In this document: piece after piece, positions 39,885-48,400 of the stretch
Layout: the number at the start of each line of letters is the position of its first letter
Position numbering within the stretch: the first letter of the stretch is position 1
DNA from: Azospirillum humicireducens
GTDB lineage: Bacteria; Pseudomonadota; Alphaproteobacteria; Azospirillales; Azospirillaceae
Direction: 5' to 3'
Assembly (NCBI RefSeq): GCF_001639105.2
Contig: NZ_CP028903.1
Location: 693,839 to 743,873 of the forward strand
DNA length: 50,035 nt
Position numbers and translations under genes: made by a program
The notes under the pieces: generated by a model
Database searches by the model: none
What the model saw: only the letters and a program-made list of their open reading frames with translations
Told to the model about the DNA's origin: nothing

Positions 39885-39919
39885 GAAGGCCCGCCGCGGC
39901 AGCTGCCGGGCGGGCCTTC
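39885..39919 (-). terminator. long cruciform / terminator-like hairpin
   Basis: GAAGGCCCGCC (39885-39895) pairs with GGCGGGCCTTC (39909-39919), 11 bp perfect, enclosing the self-complementary GGCAGCTGCC. It lies between the 255-residue gene and the 84-residue gene. On the minus strand the tail is only TGCTGTCC, so termination strength is unclear. Confidence 0.55.
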
Positions 39920-39968
39920 CTTCACACGCAATTCGTCCCGCTCACCCTGTCAAGGAATTGACCTTTTG

Positions 39969-40736
39969 TCAAGGACTATATTCCCATGGCGTTGCCGGCG
40001 CGGTGAAGCCGGTGAGCACATGATCGCGCAAACCCCAACCGCCGATCCGCTCCAGCAGCGCCGTCATGCCCGCGTGCCAGCCAGCATAGTCGGTGTTGGC
40101 CTCGACGATGTCGGCATCGCTGTGGGCCGGCTCCAGCGGGCACCATTTCACCTGCACCTGCCGGCGACCGTCGCCGAAGGTGCGGAAATGGAAGCCGCGC
40201 TCTTCCTCGACGATCCGGCGCTGCCCGCGGGCGTCGAAGAGCGACTGTCCGCGAAGCAGGTAGCGCTTGGCCAGTTCCGAGCGGGTCGGCACGAACTCCC
40301 ACCGCTCGGCTGTGACATGCCGGTAGCGGCCGCGCGCCTCGCTCGGCCGCTTCACCGCCACCATCGGCGGCACCAGCGGCAGCCAGTCCGGCCGGGTGCC
40401 GGATCGCCCATGGAACCGGACGAGGCGCCGCTGCCACGGCTCCAGCCACCCCACGGCGTTGGCGACCGCCTCGGCATCGGGATGGACCGTCACGGCGATG
40501 CCGCGCACCGGCCCGCCACCGTCCACCCGGTCACCGGTTTCATGACGGCGCAGCAGCTCGGCCACGCCGTCGCCGCTCACCCCTTGCGGTTCCCATCCAT
40601 GGTCATTCGCCGCGGCCTCGATGTCGAACAGGCCGGACTGGACGCGGTCGGCCTGCTGGTCGCGCAGCGCCCAGGTCACCAGGGTTTCGAGGTCGAGGCG
40701 CCGGCGGGTGTCGCAGCGGGCGAAGGCGATGGCCAT
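39969..40736 (-). CDS. 255-residue hypothetical phage protein
   Basis: Starts MAIAFARCDTRRRLDLETLV. The protein has mixed composition with several Trp and His residues (EPWQRRLVRFHGRSGTRPDW, RYRHVTAERWEFVPTRSELA, HFRTFGDGRRQVQVKWCPLE) and ends GFTAPATPWEYSP. There is no signal peptide or membrane helix. It could bind or process nucleic acid, but no catalytic motif is clear. Its place in the early region, just before the integrase-side genes, suggests a role in replication or regulation; that is inference only. Confidence 0.5.
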   Translation of the reverse strand: MAIAFARCDTRRRLDLETLVTWALRDQQADRVQSGLFDIEAAANDHGWEPQGVSGDGVAELLRRHETGDRVDGGGPVRGIAVTVHPDAEAVANAVGWLEPWQRRLVRFHGRSGTRPDWLPLVPPMVAVKRPSEARGRYRHVTAERWEFVPTRSELAKRYLLRGQSLFDARGQRRIVEEERGFHFRTFGDGRRQVQVKWCPLEPAHSDADIVEANTDYAGWHAGMTALLERIGGWGLRDHVLTGFTAPATPWEYSP

Positions 40737-40746
40737 GCTCCAGCCC

Positions 40747-41022
40747 TCACGCCGCCGCCTGGGACAGCCCCGGCCCCAGCAGCCGGGCCACCCCGGCCAC
40801 CAGCGTGTCCAGGGCCTCCATCGGAATCAGGCCGGGGTCGATCCGCCCGCAATCCTGTAGATAACGCGCCTTGGCGAACAGATCGTTGGCGGACACCACC
40901 TCGCCGGCCGCCAGCAACTGTTCGAGGTTACCCCGCAGCCGGTCCGCCGCCTCGCACTCCGCGCAGCCGGCCAAGTGTTGGTAGGCGAGGAACACCGGCA
41001 TCAGCGACACGGGCTTTGACAT
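40747..41022 (-). CDS. 91-residue hypothetical phage protein
   Basis: From the ATG at 41022 with GGAGG 6 bases upstream. It contains a Cys-x2-Cys (AGCAECEAADRL) and a later single Cys (QDCGRIDP), so a small metal site is possible but incomplete. Most of it is helical (NLEQLLAAGEVVSANDLFAK, MEALDTLVAGVARLLGPGL). It ends 10 bases before the 255-residue gene, probably in the same transcript. Confidence 0.5.
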   Translation of the reverse strand: MSKPVSLMPVFLAYQHLAGCAECEAADRLRGNLEQLLAAGEVVSANDLFAKARYLQDCGRIDPGLIPMEALDTLVAGVARLLGPGLSQAAA

Positions 41023-41181
41023 AGGCAACCTCCGGGCAAACCCCCGGCATGACGGCGTCGCACCGGGGAAATTAGGATTGTTTGCCCAAAAGGATTACCA
41101 ATTCCTTGCTGATTGCTGTGGCGCTCGAATTTCGCCACGCAAACACAATATACCGTGTTTCTAGCGCAGAAATATAAGGGC

Positions 41182-41976
41182 CTAGCCGCGATAATCCCGT
41201 ATAGCAGAACTATCGAGTTCAGTTGCTGGCACCAACTTATAGTGCCGCTCCTCAACCACTTTCACCTCATCGTCTTGAAGAGTTAGCTCGAACAAGGCAA
41301 CGACGCCGCCTTCCATGAACTGTGCAGATATAGCCCGGCATCGCATTCCAGGAAATCTCTGCTCCACGAAACGAACATCCTGCGTTGTTTGCACAACGCC
41401 GATTTGATCGGTTCCGCCCTTCGCCTGGACCGGAATGATGTAGTGGCAGCCATGCTTATCGAGTCCGACATACAGTTCGTCGATCTCGATCTGCCCTATT
41501 CCTTTAACCGTTGTCCGCAGATGGTTCTGCAGACTGTATGTCGTGAGGCCCAGGAAGGTATCGATCAGCCGATTGTAGCGGACGATCGCAAGCAGGGCCT
41601 GTTCGTCGTCGAGCGCATAGGCCCGGATCAGTTCCGGCGTGGCATCGGGAATGGAAATCCGAGCCAGATCCTGACGCGGCAAGATGCGCGTCTTCTTCAC
41701 CAGCTTGAAGCGATATCGCGCACGCCCGGCCCCCTCGATAATCCACTCCAGGCCTTCCGGCTGAGTGGCGAGGATACGATCTGGAAAACCGATCCTGTAG
41801 CGGAGCGCATAGGTAACATCGCCCTGATTTTTCGGCAGCTTTACACCAAGCTCTTGCGCAACTGTCTCGATTTCGGTCCGCTCGAACTCGAACTGCGCAT
41901 CCCCCTCCTTCCAATGTTTGAAGAAAATCGACTCTATAATTAATTGATACGTATTCGGACGCTCAATTTTAGCCAT
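41182..41976 (-). CDS. probable type II restriction endonuclease
   Basis: 264 residues, encoded after and overlapping (8 bases) the cytosine methyltransferase, in clearly more AT-rich DNA than its neighbours. The middle reads IEIDELYVGLDKHGCHYIIP followed by VQAKGG, fitting a PD-(D/E)xK-type nuclease core in which Gln replaces the second acidic residue (QxK). The N-terminus (FFKHWKEGDAQFEFERTEIE) may bind DNA. It would cut the site that Dcm protects. The family is judged from this motif and context; no cleavage specificity can be given. Confidence 0.65.
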   Translation of the reverse strand: MAKIERPNTYQLIIESIFFKHWKEGDAQFEFERTEIETVAQELGVKLPKNQGDVTYALRYRIGFPDRILATQPEGLEWIIEGAGRARYRFKLVKKTRILPRQDLARISIPDATPELIRAYALDDEQALLAIVRYNRLIDTFLGLTTYSLQNHLRTTVKGIGQIEIDELYVGLDKHGCHYIIPVQAKGGTDQIGVVQTTQDVRFVEQRFPGMRCRAISAQFMEGGVVALFELTLQDDEVKVVEERHYKLVPATELDSSAIRDYRG

Positions 41977-43300
41977 TTACGATTTTCACCCTTTTATGTT
42001 CCGCTTCAATTTCTTCTTGCTTCCGCTTTTTGGCGCCGCTCTTCCGATCCCGTTTGCTGTTGGGTCGCGCAACGGAGAAATGTTCGGAAGCCTCCGACAG
42101 GTCCATATAGAGAAGACCGACATCGCCCAACCGGATCGTCTTCTCCGGCCGCACCGGCTCGATCCCCAAAGCCTCGATCGCGCATTCCCCGATCGCCCGC
42201 GCCAGCGGCGCCGGAACCGCATTTCCAACCTGTCGGGCGCCGTGCCATTTCGTGGCGTGAAGCCTGAACCAATCGGGGAAGCCGTGCAGACGCGCCATCT
42301 CGCGAACGGTGATGCAGCGATCCAGCTTGTAATGGATGGGTCGTGGACTGGTGAACGCCCCGCGCGCTCCGTCGGTGCCGGCGCGCAGGGTGTTGCAAAG
42401 CCCTTGCGGCGCCAGCTTGAAGAAGCGGCTGATCGGCTCGACGGAGCCGGGTTCGGTCGCTCCGAACCGGCGGCGCGAAATGGCCGTATGGTCGGTCCGG
42501 GCGCTCGACGTCAAAAGGCCCGGCTCCCACTCCCTGGTGTAACCGTAATGCCAGGCGCCGTTGCTCAGGCACCGCAGCTCGGAGGCATAGGCCGACGGCT
42601 TCCCGAAGCCGGTCGTGCGTACGCTGTCGCTATCGACCAAGCCGAAGAACCCGTCCGCATCGGGAAGATCGCCGATCGCGTCCGCGCAGGTCGGCCCCAT
42701 CGGCAACCCCTTCACCGGCTTGCGCGCATCGGCGGCATTCACGCTCGGCGTTGGATAGTCCGGGAGCGCCAACCCCTTCTTCGCCCCCAGAAGAATCAGG
42801 CGCTGCCGATGCTGCGGCGTTCCGTAATCGGCCGCGTCGAGCACCTTCCACGGCAACCGAACCGCATAACCTGCGCGGTCGAACGCCTCCACCAGTTCCT
42901 GAAGAAAGGCCTTGTGCTTGCCGACGGTCAGACCCTTGACGTTCTCGAACACGAACGTCTTGGCGTCCAATTCGGCGACGATCCGCACGAACTCTAGCAC
43001 CAAGCCGTTTCGCGGATCCTCCAACGCCCGTTGCCCGATCAGTGAAAATCCCTGGCAGGGCGGACCACCGAACACACAATCGACCGGCCGATTGCCGATG
43101 CCGGCGGCCACCCGAATTTCAGCAGCCGTCAGACCGACGACCGACCGCGGAATCACCGCAGTCTCGGGGAAATTGAACTTGTGGACGGCGCAGTGGATCG
43201 GATCGATCTCGACCGCCGCCACGACATCGAAACCTGCCTGCTCGAACCCGAGCGACAATCCGCCGGCCCCTGCGAACAAGTCGATAGCGATGGGTCTCAC
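41969..43300 (-). CDS. dcm: DNA (cytosine-5-)-methyltransferase
   Basis: 443 residues with all main C5-methyltransferase motifs: motif I DLFAGAGGLSLGFEQAG at the start, motif IV VFGGPPCQGFS with catalytic Cys82, motif VI FVFENVKG, motif VIII QHRQRLILLG, the target recognition region around residues 200-330, motif IX RCITVREMARLHGFPDWF and motif X GNAVPAPLARAIG. A basic C-terminal extension rich in Lys and Glu (KRDRKSGAKKRKQEEIE) is unusual and ends in the AT-rich overlap with the endonuclease gene. It protects host DNA from that nuclease. Confidence 0.94.
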   Translation of the reverse strand: MRPIAIDLFAGAGGLSLGFEQAGFDVVAAVEIDPIHCAVHKFNFPETAVIPRSVVGLTAAEIRVAAGIGNRPVDCVFGGPPCQGFSLIGQRALEDPRNGLVLEFVRIVAELDAKTFVFENVKGLTVGKHKAFLQELVEAFDRAGYAVRLPWKVLDAADYGTPQHRQRLILLGAKKGLALPDYPTPSVNAADARKPVKGLPMGPTCADAIGDLPDADGFFGLVDSDSVRTTGFGKPSAYASELRCLSNGAWHYGYTREWEPGLLTSSARTDHTAISRRRFGATEPGSVEPISRFFKLAPQGLCNTLRAGTDGARGAFTSPRPIHYKLDRCITVREMARLHGFPDWFRLHATKWHGARQVGNAVPAPLARAIGECAIEALGIEPVRPEKTIRLGDVGLLYMDLSEASEHFSVARPNSKRDRKSGAKKRKQEEIEAEHKRVKIVNG

Positions 43301-43337
43301 GCGTGAAGCTCTCTGAACCGGTTAATCGTCCAGCACG

Positions 43338-43781
43338 TTAGCCGGTTTCGGGAGCGCTGTCGATCGAGATTTTGCCACTCTCCAGAACGGGTAGCAGGAC
43401 TGCCGAGAGGGTCGCCTCGTCCGCGATCTCGCACTGCCAGAGCGTCAGAACCCGCCAGCCCTGCGCCTCCAGCTCGGCCGCCTTCGAGGCGTCCCGCCGG
43501 CGATTGGCTTCGAGCTTCGGCCCCCAATACTCCAACCGAGACTTCGGCGCGCGGCCCTTCTCGCAACCGTGATTGTGCCAGAAACACCCGTGAACGAAGA
43601 TGGCAAGGCGGCGCCCTGGAAGCACGATGTCCGGCCGCCCCGGCAAATCCTTGCGATGCAGGCGGTACCGGTATCCGCGCGCATGCAACCACCGCCGAAC
43701 CGCCCATTCGGGTCCGGTGTCCTTGGTCTTCACCGCCTGCATGATGCGTCGGCGCTGTTCGGGCGTGCGGGTGTCCGTCAT
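43338..43781 (-). CDS. vsr: very short patch repair endonuclease
   Basis: 147 residues. Vsr nicks T:G mismatches made when 5-methylcytosine deaminates. Numbering from the ATG at 43781 places the known catalytic and metal residues exactly where E. coli Vsr has them: Glu25 (DTGPE), Asp51 (GRPDIV), His64 and His69 (FVHGCFWHNHGC). The zinc site (HGC, later WQC) is also present. It is the first gene of the cassette vsr-dcm-endonuclease and its presence shows that the methylase makes 5mC. Confidence 0.94.
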   Translation of the reverse strand: MTDTRTPEQRRRIMQAVKTKDTGPEWAVRRWLHARGYRYRLHRKDLPGRPDIVLPGRRLAIFVHGCFWHNHGCEKGRAPKSRLEYWGPKLEANRRRDASKAAELEAQGWRVLTLWQCEIADEATLSAVLLPVLESGKISIDSAPETG

Positions 43782-43972
43782 CCGCAACGATATAGGGCGA
43801 TCGGATCGGCAATGCTTGGAGGCGACCGAATTTGCAGCTCCCACCCAATCCCGAACAGCAAGGCGCGGGGTTCTTCGTCGGCCCGAAGCCTATCCCGGCG
43901 GACTGGCGGACGGTCCTCCGGACCGCCGGCCACTCCCTTGGATCGCCACAGGATCGCTTTTGCCCGCCGCCC

Positions 43973-44776
43973 CTACCCCACCCGGCCCGTCTGGGCGGCG
44001 ATTGTCTGGCGGATGAGGGTGGCCTCGCGTTCCAGAATTTCGGCGACGGTGTCGAGGGGGGAGTTGATCGCCTCGGTCGCGGCCTTCAGCGCCTTCAGGG
44101 CGTCGCTGTGGGCCTTGATGGCGTGCATCAGGCGGAATCCCTCCTGCCGCAGTTCGGGCGGCAGGGCGCGCAGATGGGCAAGCGCGAGGTCCATGCTCTC
44201 CTCGCGCGTCCGGGCGGGCGGCGGGGGCAGAGCGGCGGGCTGATCCGGCCGGGCGGCGGACAGCGAGGCGATGTCGATCCGCTCGCCCCGGCGCAGACGG
44301 TCGAGCGCCCGGTCGGTCAGGGCGGAGCGCGCCCGTTGCTCCTCCTCCTGCCCGATCCGGCGGGCGTGGCGGTCGATGGTGTCGAGGTCGGCGCGGGTGA
44401 GGGCCGGCGCCAGGGGGGGATGCGCGGCTCCGCCGGTCACGGCGTCGAACAGCTCGACCATCTGGATCGTCACCAGCGCGGCGCGCTCGGTGTCCGACTT
44501 CGCCGTGATGTAGAGCGCTTGCCGTTTGGTGAGATAGAAGCTCTTGGACGGACGACCCCGTCCGAATTTCCGATCAGCGTCGGAAATTACCTCTCCGAAC
44601 CTACCGAGCGCGTCCATGTGCCGCTCGATCAGCCGGCGGATGGCGTGGCGGTCCGCCATGCCCAGAGCTTCGGCAAGCCGAAGGTCACGGATGCGGGGCT
44701 CGTGATTGATCGTGATGTCGATGTCGGTCGGTGATAACGCGGGCAAGGCTTGCCCGTTGTCGCTCATGGTTTCCAT
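43973..44776 (-). CDS. Rha-like phage regulatory protein
   Basis: 267 residues. The N-terminal ~110 residues follow the pattern of phage Rha/antirepressor proteins: EPRIRDLRLAEALGMADRHA, IRRLIERHMDALGRFG, GRPSKSFYLTKRQALYITAK and the following ERAALVTIQMVELFDA. A helical Ala/Arg-rich C-terminal part follows (RARSALTDRALDRLRRGERI, AHLRALPPELRQEGFRLMHA). Such proteins regulate phage gene expression or bind host factors. The ATG at 44776 has AGGAGG upstream; the frame is open to 45001 without features. Likeness is to the domain pattern, not to a named protein. Confidence 0.6.
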   Translation of the reverse strand: METMSDNGQALPALSPTDIDITINHEPRIRDLRLAEALGMADRHAIRRLIERHMDALGRFGEVISDADRKFGRGRPSKSFYLTKRQALYITAKSDTERAALVTIQMVELFDAVTGGAAHPPLAPALTRADLDTIDRHARRIGQEEEQRARSALTDRALDRLRRGERIDIASLSAARPDQPAALPPPPARTREESMDLALAHLRALPPELRQEGFRLMHAIKAHSDALKALKAATEAINSPLDTVAEILEREATLIRQTIAAQTGRVG

Positions 44777-45062
44777 GGCGAATGCCCTCCTGTGCGGCGT
44801 GACCGACGGAGGACCGCTTATCAAGGCAGCCCTGGCGCCGGGGGCTGATAACCTGCACAGGTCAGGCCGGAATGTTCCCCTTTCGGGTGTTGTATTATCC
44901 GACCCCCGGCAAAGGGGCATGCTCCGGACAGAGTCCGGGCATGAAAATAGCCACATCGCGAAAAACGCGCGGGTGGCTTGCCGCCTGTGGGGAGTTATCA
45001 AGCTCCGGCCCGAAAGATCGCTCCGCCGGGGCGGAGCGTCAAGGGTGATGACACCGCAACTC

Positions 45063-45464
45063 TTAGCTGATGCTGACGCTGTTCCCGGACCCGGACACCT
45101 GGGCGACCTTGTTGTTGTCCCCGTTCACCGTCTGGATCAGCGAGTGCCCTTGCGGAGTCTCTTCCGTCAACAGCGCCCGCAACTCGTCCAGCAGAGCGGG
45201 GTTATCTTCAAGAACCTCCCTCAACTGGATCGTCAGCGCTTCCTTACGAGTTTCACGCTCCGGCTTTTCCTCAAGCGCCGTCAGCGCCTCCGCCCCCCGT
45301 CCGGTCAGCTTATCGCGCAACCACCCCAACAGCTTGAACCCCTGCCCCGCGACCTCTTTCCCCACAGATTTCGCCGCCTCCTTCCCCGCCTCGGACAGAT
45401 AAGGCGACAGAACCGTAACAGTCGCAGCGGCGACCTCAGCGGCGGTGACAAGCGCGCTACTCAT
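45063..45464 (-). CDS. small helical effector with amyloid-like C-terminal motif (bell-like)
   Basis: 133 residues. The first ~100 are helical: a hydrophobic/amphipathic start MSSALVTAAEVAAATVTVLS, then PYLSEAGKEAAKSVGKEVAG and QGFKLLGWLRDKLTGRGAEA, and acidic helices ending DNPALLDELRALL. This resembles bacterial bell domains, thought to attack membranes in cell-death systems. Residues 114-132, NGDNNKVAQVSGSGNSVSI, form a two-rung Gly/Asn/Val motif matching residues 7-25 of the STAND NTPase encoded upstream. The ATG overlaps the stop of that gene (ATGA), so both are co-translated. Family and activity are inferred. Confidence 0.6.
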   Translation of the reverse strand: MSSALVTAAEVAAATVTVLSPYLSEAGKEAAKSVGKEVAGQGFKLLGWLRDKLTGRGAEALTALEEKPERETRKEALTIQLREVLEDNPALLDELRALLTEETPQGHSLIQTVNGDNNKVAQVSGSGNSVSIS

Positions 45465-48400
45465 GCCTCTGGCTCCTCGGATTCGTTTTGAAGACGCTGG
45501 AAAACTTCCACAATCGGCATGAGCAGCCTTACATCAGGCTCCTGTTCCAGCCGCTCGCACCGTTCGATGTGCTGCTGGACGATTGCTCCCATCAAACCGG
45601 CAAAGGCTTGCGGAAGCTGAAGAAATAGAGATGAAAGCGCCGCAATCGCCTCCCGATCTGCCTCAAGCGCGCCGGCCCCATCCCCCAAGCCATCCCGACA
45701 ATCCGCTAAGGTCCACAAGGAGCGGGCCAGATTGGGGGTGAAGGCGTCGGGACGCTGTTTGGCCAGCTGGCGGTATAGGTTGGCTGCCTCGGTCGCAGCG
45801 GCCAGCGCGTCCTCTCGACGGCCCAAAGCGCTCAGGAAGCTCGCCAGATTGTTCAGGTTGCCCGCGAGATCGGGGGTGAAGGCGTCGGGACGCTGTTTGG
45901 CCAGCTGGCGGCGCAAGGTGACGGCCTCGGTCGCAGCGGCCAGCGCGTCCTCTCGACGACCCAATTCGCTCAAGCGGCCCGCTAGAGTGTTCAGGCTGGC
46001 TGCCAGATTTGGGGTGAAGGCGTCGGGACGCTGTTTGGCCAGCTGGCGGTATAGGTCGGCTACCTCGGTCGCAGCGGCCAGCGCGTCCTCTCGACGGCCC
46101 AATTCGCTCAAGCTACCCGCCAGATTGTTCAGGCTCATGGCGAGATCGGGGGTGAAGGCGTCGGGACGCTGTTTGGCCAGCTGGCGGTATAGGTCGGCTG
46201 CCTCGGTCGCAGCGGCCAGCGCGTCCTCTCGACGGCCCAATTCGCTCAAGCTACCCGCCAGATTGTTCAGGCTCATGGCGAGATCGGGGGTGAAGGCGTC
46301 GGGACGCTGTTTGGCCAGCTGGCGGTATAGGTCGGCTGCCTCGGTCGCAGCGGCCAGCGCGTCCTCTCGACGGCCCAAAGCGCTCAAGCGGTTCGCCAGA
46401 GTGTTCAGGCTCATGGCGAGATCGGGGGTGAAGGCGTCGGGACGCTGTTTGGCCAGCTGGCGGCGCAAGGTGACAGCCTCGGTCGCAGCGGCCAGCGCGT
46501 CCTCTCGACGGCCCAATTCGCTCAAGCGGTTCGCCAGATTGTTCAGGCTCATGGCGAGATCGGGGGTGAAGGCGTCGGGACGCTGTTTGGCCAGCTGGCG
46601 GTATAGGTCGGCTGCCTCGGTCGCAGCGGCCAGCGCGTCCTCTCGACGGCCCAATTCGCTCAGGAAAGCCCCCAGATTGTTCAGGCTGGCTGCCAGATTT
46701 GGGGTGAAGGCGTCGGGACGCTGTTTGGCCAGCTGGCGGTATAGGTCGGCTGCCTCGGTCGCAGCGGCCAGCGCGTCCTCTCGACGGCCCAATTCGCTCA
46801 GGAAATTCGCCAGATTGTTCAGGCTCATGGCGAGATCGGGGGTAAAGGCGTCGGGACGCTGTTTGGCCAGCTGGCGGCGTAAGGTGACGGCCTCGGTCGC
46901 AGCGGCCAGCGCGTCCTCTCGACAGCCCAATTCGCTCAAGCGGCCCGCCAGATTGTTCAGGCTGGCTGCCAGATTTGGGGTGAAGGCGTCGGGACGCTGT
47001 TTGGCCAGCTGGCGGAATAGGTCGGCTGCCTCGGTCGCAGCGGCCAGCGCGTCCTCTCGACGGCCCAATTCGCTCAGGAATGCCGCCAGATTGTTCAGGC
47101 TCATGGCGAGATTGGGGGTGAAGGCGTCGGGACGCTGTTTGGCCAGCTGGCGGTATAGGTCGGCTGCCTCGGTCGCAGCGGCCAGCGCGTCCTCTCGACG
47201 GCCCAATTCGCCCAAGCGGTTCGCCAGATTGTTCAGGCCGGCAGCCAGAATTACGGCCTTATCAGGATTATCATTGATGTCCAATCGCCAAAGATCGACC
47301 AGCCGTTCGTTGGCAGCGCACGCACATTCCCGCAGCGCCACGGTTTGTTGCGGGATCGCGTCCGCTATGGCGGCAAGCACATCGTCCGACTCGGCCCGTT
47401 TGATGAGATGATCCAGCCATTGCAGGCTGTCATGTTTCGGATCATGACCGGCATGGTCCACGGCGGTGCGGATGATGGTCTGGGCGACTGCGACGCCGGC
47501 CCGTTCCCACGCCCGGTCAATGATCACAATCTGTTTGGGTAAAGACCGCCCTTTGCAGCGTAAGACCTGTAGAAGGAAAGCGCCTCCGATCAGATCGGGG
47601 CGGACCGCATCGACTCGCCAGTTAGGTCCAGGCAATCCGTCGGCCAGCCATTCGGCGATGCTCTCGGGGGAAACGTTGGTCCATGACGGGTTGGTGGTCC
47701 GCTCTTGATTGACCAGCTGCTCCGCTTCGTCCCGGTCGCATCCACCTTGAAGGGTGACGCAGGCCGCCAGATGGCTGAACAGCGACTCGGGGACACCATG
47801 CGCCTTCGCGATCCGCCCCAACCGCGCCTCCTCCTTCGCGGCGATGTTTCCGGCCAGTTCCGTCCGCGACCGGGACAGGGCGGCGCGCGCGCCCACATCC
47901 AACGCCACGATGGCCGCCATCATGAGATACAGCGGCTCATTGTCGAGGCTGTCCGCCGACAGCTCGCGGTCAAACACCGGGTCGGCCCCCGGCGCCGGCG
48001 GGCGTGGCGCCGGCGAAACCGACTCCAGGCGCGCCGCCTGCTCCATGATCTCGGCCATCAAGCTGCGGCGGTCTTCCACATTCGCCAAGGTCGGCAGGGC
48101 GAACGGTTCCACCCTTTCCAGGAAATAGTCGCCCCGGCGGCCGGACAGACTGCCTTGCCGCCCCAGATCGGCCCACCAACCGACCTCCCGGTCGGCATGA
48201 CGTTCCAGCAGCAGGATGCGCAGCGGATGCTTCTTCGCGTCGGGGTCCGGGCGGAGGGCCAGCTCGTCCAACCATTCCCGCAGGATGGCCGTGTTTTCGG
48301 CGGCATAGTCGATGACCAGCAGGCTCGGCCCCTTCCACAGCCAGCCCGACAGGTTCTGTTCGCCATGAAAGCGGATCAGCTCACGGGAGGTGACGAAGCC

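Noticed and set aside
43569..44734. Plus-strand frames opposite vsr and the Rha-like gene
   Set aside because: Antisense shadows; the opposite strand has motif-complete Vsr and a regulated start for the Rha-like gene.
45735..47236. CRISPR-like array
   Set aside because: Repeats are 138 bp, contiguous and coding in frame with no unique spacers; they are TPR units.
45732..47411. A 559-residue open frame on the plus strand across the TPR region
   Set aside because: It is the antisense shadow of the 138-bp repeats; the sequence is a Ser/Arg/Ala-rich repeat without a start signal, while the minus-strand frame encodes a recognisable NTPase-TPR protein.
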